From Mycolicibacter senuensis (lineage in GTDB: Bacteria; Actinomycetota; Actinomycetes; Mycobacteriales; Mycobacteriaceae), in contig NZ_QMEX01000006.1 in the NCBI RefSeq assembly GCF_003284925.1, positions 31,196 through 95,195 on the forward strand: a stretch of DNA of 64,000 nucleotides. The letters run 5' to 3'. Of the stretch, positions 62,478 through 64,000 are shown piece by piece. Each line of letters begins with the position of its first letter. Within the stretch, counting starts at the first letter, position 1. Made by a program: the position numbers and the translations under genes. The notes under the pieces are model-generated. The model ran no database searches. It had not been told where the DNA came from and saw nothing but the letters and a program-made list of their open reading frames with translations.

Positions 62478-64000
62478 ATGCCAGAGGAGTATCGGGTGGG
62501 TCGCGGGATCGCCGACATCACCGGCGAGCCGGCCGAATGCGGAATGCTTGGTTACGGCGTGGCCTCCCAGCAGACCTCCGGCCTGCACAACAGGTTGCGC
62601 GCCCGGGCGTTCGTGATCGTCCACCCCGCCAGTGAGGTGCGCCTGCTGCTGGTGGTGTGCGAACTGCCGCTGCTGCTGGAAAGCGTGCACCGTGAGGTGC
62701 TCGGTCGGCTGGCCGCCGCCCACGGCGAGCTGTACACCGTCCACAACGTGATGCTGACGGCGACGCACACCCATTGCGGTCCGGGCGGCTACTCCGACCA
62801 CCGGCTCTACAACTCCAACACCGGCGGATTCCGGCCGCAGACGTTCGCCGCGATCGTCGACGGCATCTGCGAGGCCGTCGAGCGTGCCCACGCCGACCTC
62901 GCACCCGCCGCCCTGAGCCTGGCCGTCGGCCGGTTGCACGACGCCAGCAGCAACCGCTCGCCGTCGGCGTTCGCCCGCAACCCGGCGGCCGAGCGCGCCC
63001 ACTTCCCCGACGCGATCGACCCGCAGACCACGCTGCTGCGCATCGAACGCGGCGGCCGCCTGGTCGGCGCGGTGAACTGGTTCGCCACCCACGGCACGTC
63101 CATGACCAATCGCAACACCTTGATCAGCGGCGACAACAAGGGCTACGCCGCCTACCGGTTGGAGCGCATCGACCGCGGCGTCGACTATCTGGCACCCGTT
63201 CCGCCCGACTTCGTCGCTGCCTTCGCCCAGACCAACAGCGGCGACATGTCGCCCAACCTCAACCACCGTCCCGGCAGCGGCCCCACCGAAGACGAGTTCG
63301 AGAACACCCGAATCATCGGGGAACGGCAGGCCGCCGCGGCCGCCGACCTGACGACTGGGCACGGCGCCGAGGTCACCGGCGGCCTTGCTGCCCTGGCCAC
63401 CTACGTCGATTTATCCGATTTCGAGGTCTCACCCGAGTTCACCGGTGACGGCCGAACCCATCGCACCGGCCCCGCAGTGGCCGGGGCGGCGGCACTGGCC
63501 GGTACCGATGAGGGCCCGGGCCCGCTGCACCCACTGCTCAGACAGGGCCGCAACTGCATCGTCGACTCGCTGGTCGACGCCACCGTCTACCGCGTGGCGC
63601 CGCGACTGCGCGACGCCCACGCGCCCAAGGGCCTGGTGGGGCCGGGCAGCCGACTGAACCGGGCCCTGACGTTGATGCCCAACGGCGGCCCCGTGCAGTT
63701 GCTGCGCATCGGGCAGCTGTATCTGATCGGCATCCCCGCCGAGGTGACCATCGTGGCCGGGTTGCGGTTACGGCGCACCGTGGCGGCCATCGTGGGCGCC
63801 GAGCTACGCGATGTGCTGGTGGCCGGCTACAGCAACGGCTACCTGCACTACGTCACCACGCCCGAGGAGTACCAGGAGCAGCGCTACGAAGGTGGCAGCA
63901 CGCTGTTCGGACGCTGGGAACTGGCCGCGCTGCAGCAGGTGGCGGCCGGGCTGGCCACCGCGATGCGTGATCAGCAGCCGGCACCGGTCGGCAAAGCGGC
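62478..64000 (+). CDS. Neutral ceramidase, C-terminus beyond window
   Basis: The first 507 codons of a neutral/alkaline ceramidase run to the edge of the window without a stop. Features are RVGRGIADITGEPAECGMLGYG at the start, the zinc-site motif TATHTHCGPGGY near residue 100, NWFATHGTSMTNRNTLISGDNKGYAAY, and NSGDMSPN, which corresponds to the catalytic-serine segment of the family. The enzyme releases fatty acid from ceramide. No signal peptide is apparent. M. tuberculosis has a homologue (Rv0669c) of about 640 residues, so roughly 130 residues are missing. It is divergent from the acyltransferase gene across 111 bases. Confidence 0.9.
   Translation, partial: MPEEYRVGRGIADITGEPAECGMLGYGVASQQTSGLHNRLRARAFVIVHPASEVRLLLVVCELPLLLESVHREVLGRLAAAHGELYTVHNVMLTATHTHCGPGGYSDHRLYNSNTGGFRPQTFAAIVDGICEAVERAHADLAPAALSLAVGRLHDASSNRSPSAFARNPAAERAHFPDAIDPQTTLLRIERGGRLVGAVNWFATHGTSMTNRNTLISGDNKGYAAYRLERIDRGVDYLAPVPPDFVAAFAQTNSGDMSPNLNHRPGSGPTEDEFENTRIIGERQAAAAADLTTGHGAEVTGGLAALATYVDLSDFEVSPEFTGDGRTHRTGPAVAGAAALAGTDEGPGPLHPLLRQGRNCIVDSLVDATVYRVAPRLRDAHAPKGLVGPGSRLNRALTLMPNGGPVQLLRIGQLYLIGIPAEVTIVAGLRLRRTVAAIVGAELRDVLVAGYSNGYLHYVTTPEEYQEQRYEGGSTLFGRWELAALQQVAAGLATAMRDQQPAPVGKA

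Noticed and set aside
61056..63362. 768-codon frame as a single acyltransferase fused to an N-terminal domain
   Set aside because: The first ~330 codons lie antisense to the ceramidase gene; the acyltransferase signature starts just after GTG 62366.

Overview
The window is high-GC actinobacterial DNA and almost certainly mycobacterial. It carries two MmpS/MmpL lipid-transporter pairs, four mycolic acid methyltransferases, a PPE-SVP protein, a full-length type-2 isocitrate lyase, several F420-type oxidoreductases, a CBM2 secreted protein and a piece of a 13E12 (DUF222/HNH) repeat gene. I cannot name the species. No rRNA, tRNA, CRISPR array or complete insertion sequence was seen.

Left part (1-15 kb) is accessory-like. 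It holds a kinase-fold phosphotransferase, a tiny secreted protein with an internal repeat, a macrodomain protein, two adjacent type II toxin-antitoxin modules (RelBE-type 3088-3641, MazEF-type 3796-4331), small membrane proteins, and a short ammonia-dependent NadE. A sulfotransferase/DUF1214-like pair and a TetR/MFS efflux locus follow; the MFS gene is frameshifted, and a palindrome lies between it and its regulator. Next are an SDR, an F420/NADP-binding protein and a divergent MarR regulator. Gene remnants (LGFP repeat, truncated TetR, 13E12 fragment) and short dispersed repeats (1476-3003, 4419-4448, 5072-5101) suggest repeated insertion and decay.

Middle part (15-36 kb) is lipid and redox metabolism. 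It has a FadR-type regulator with a fatty-acid-hydroxylase-like protein, hydrolases and an APC permease. A five-gene mycolate locus (22474-27327) runs cmaA2-like, umaA-like, beta-ketoacyl synthase, cmaA1/pcaA-like, mmaA4-like. After it come tpx, a medium-chain reductase, an FKBP lipoprotein, a lytic transglycosylase, and a steroid-dehydrogenase-like flavoprotein preceded by a KstR-type site. An enoyl-CoA hydratase, a metal-dependent-hydrolase/membrane-protein pair and a TetR regulator complete this part.

Right part (36-64 kb): mmpS-mmpL (+) preceded by a CsoR-like dyad converges on a fatty-acyl-AMP ligase-PPE operon (-). A second mmpS-mmpL-tetR operon lies on the minus strand. aceA2 follows, then an HD protein and an SDR, then a secreted protein built of three long tandem repeats and closed by a strong hairpin. 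Divergent from that gene is a compact probable catabolic cluster: AraC regulator, cis-CaaD-like tautomerase, UbiX, UbiD and a GATase-AraC regulator. The window ends with an epimerase, an SGNH hydrolase, an acyltransferase and the first 507 codons of a neutral ceramidase that runs off the edge.

The most interesting candidates are the tautomerase/UbiX/UbiD cluster, the ketoacyl synthase embedded among mycolate methyltransferases, the FAAL-PPE operon facing an MmpS/MmpL pair, and the predicted KstR-like and CsoR-like sites.
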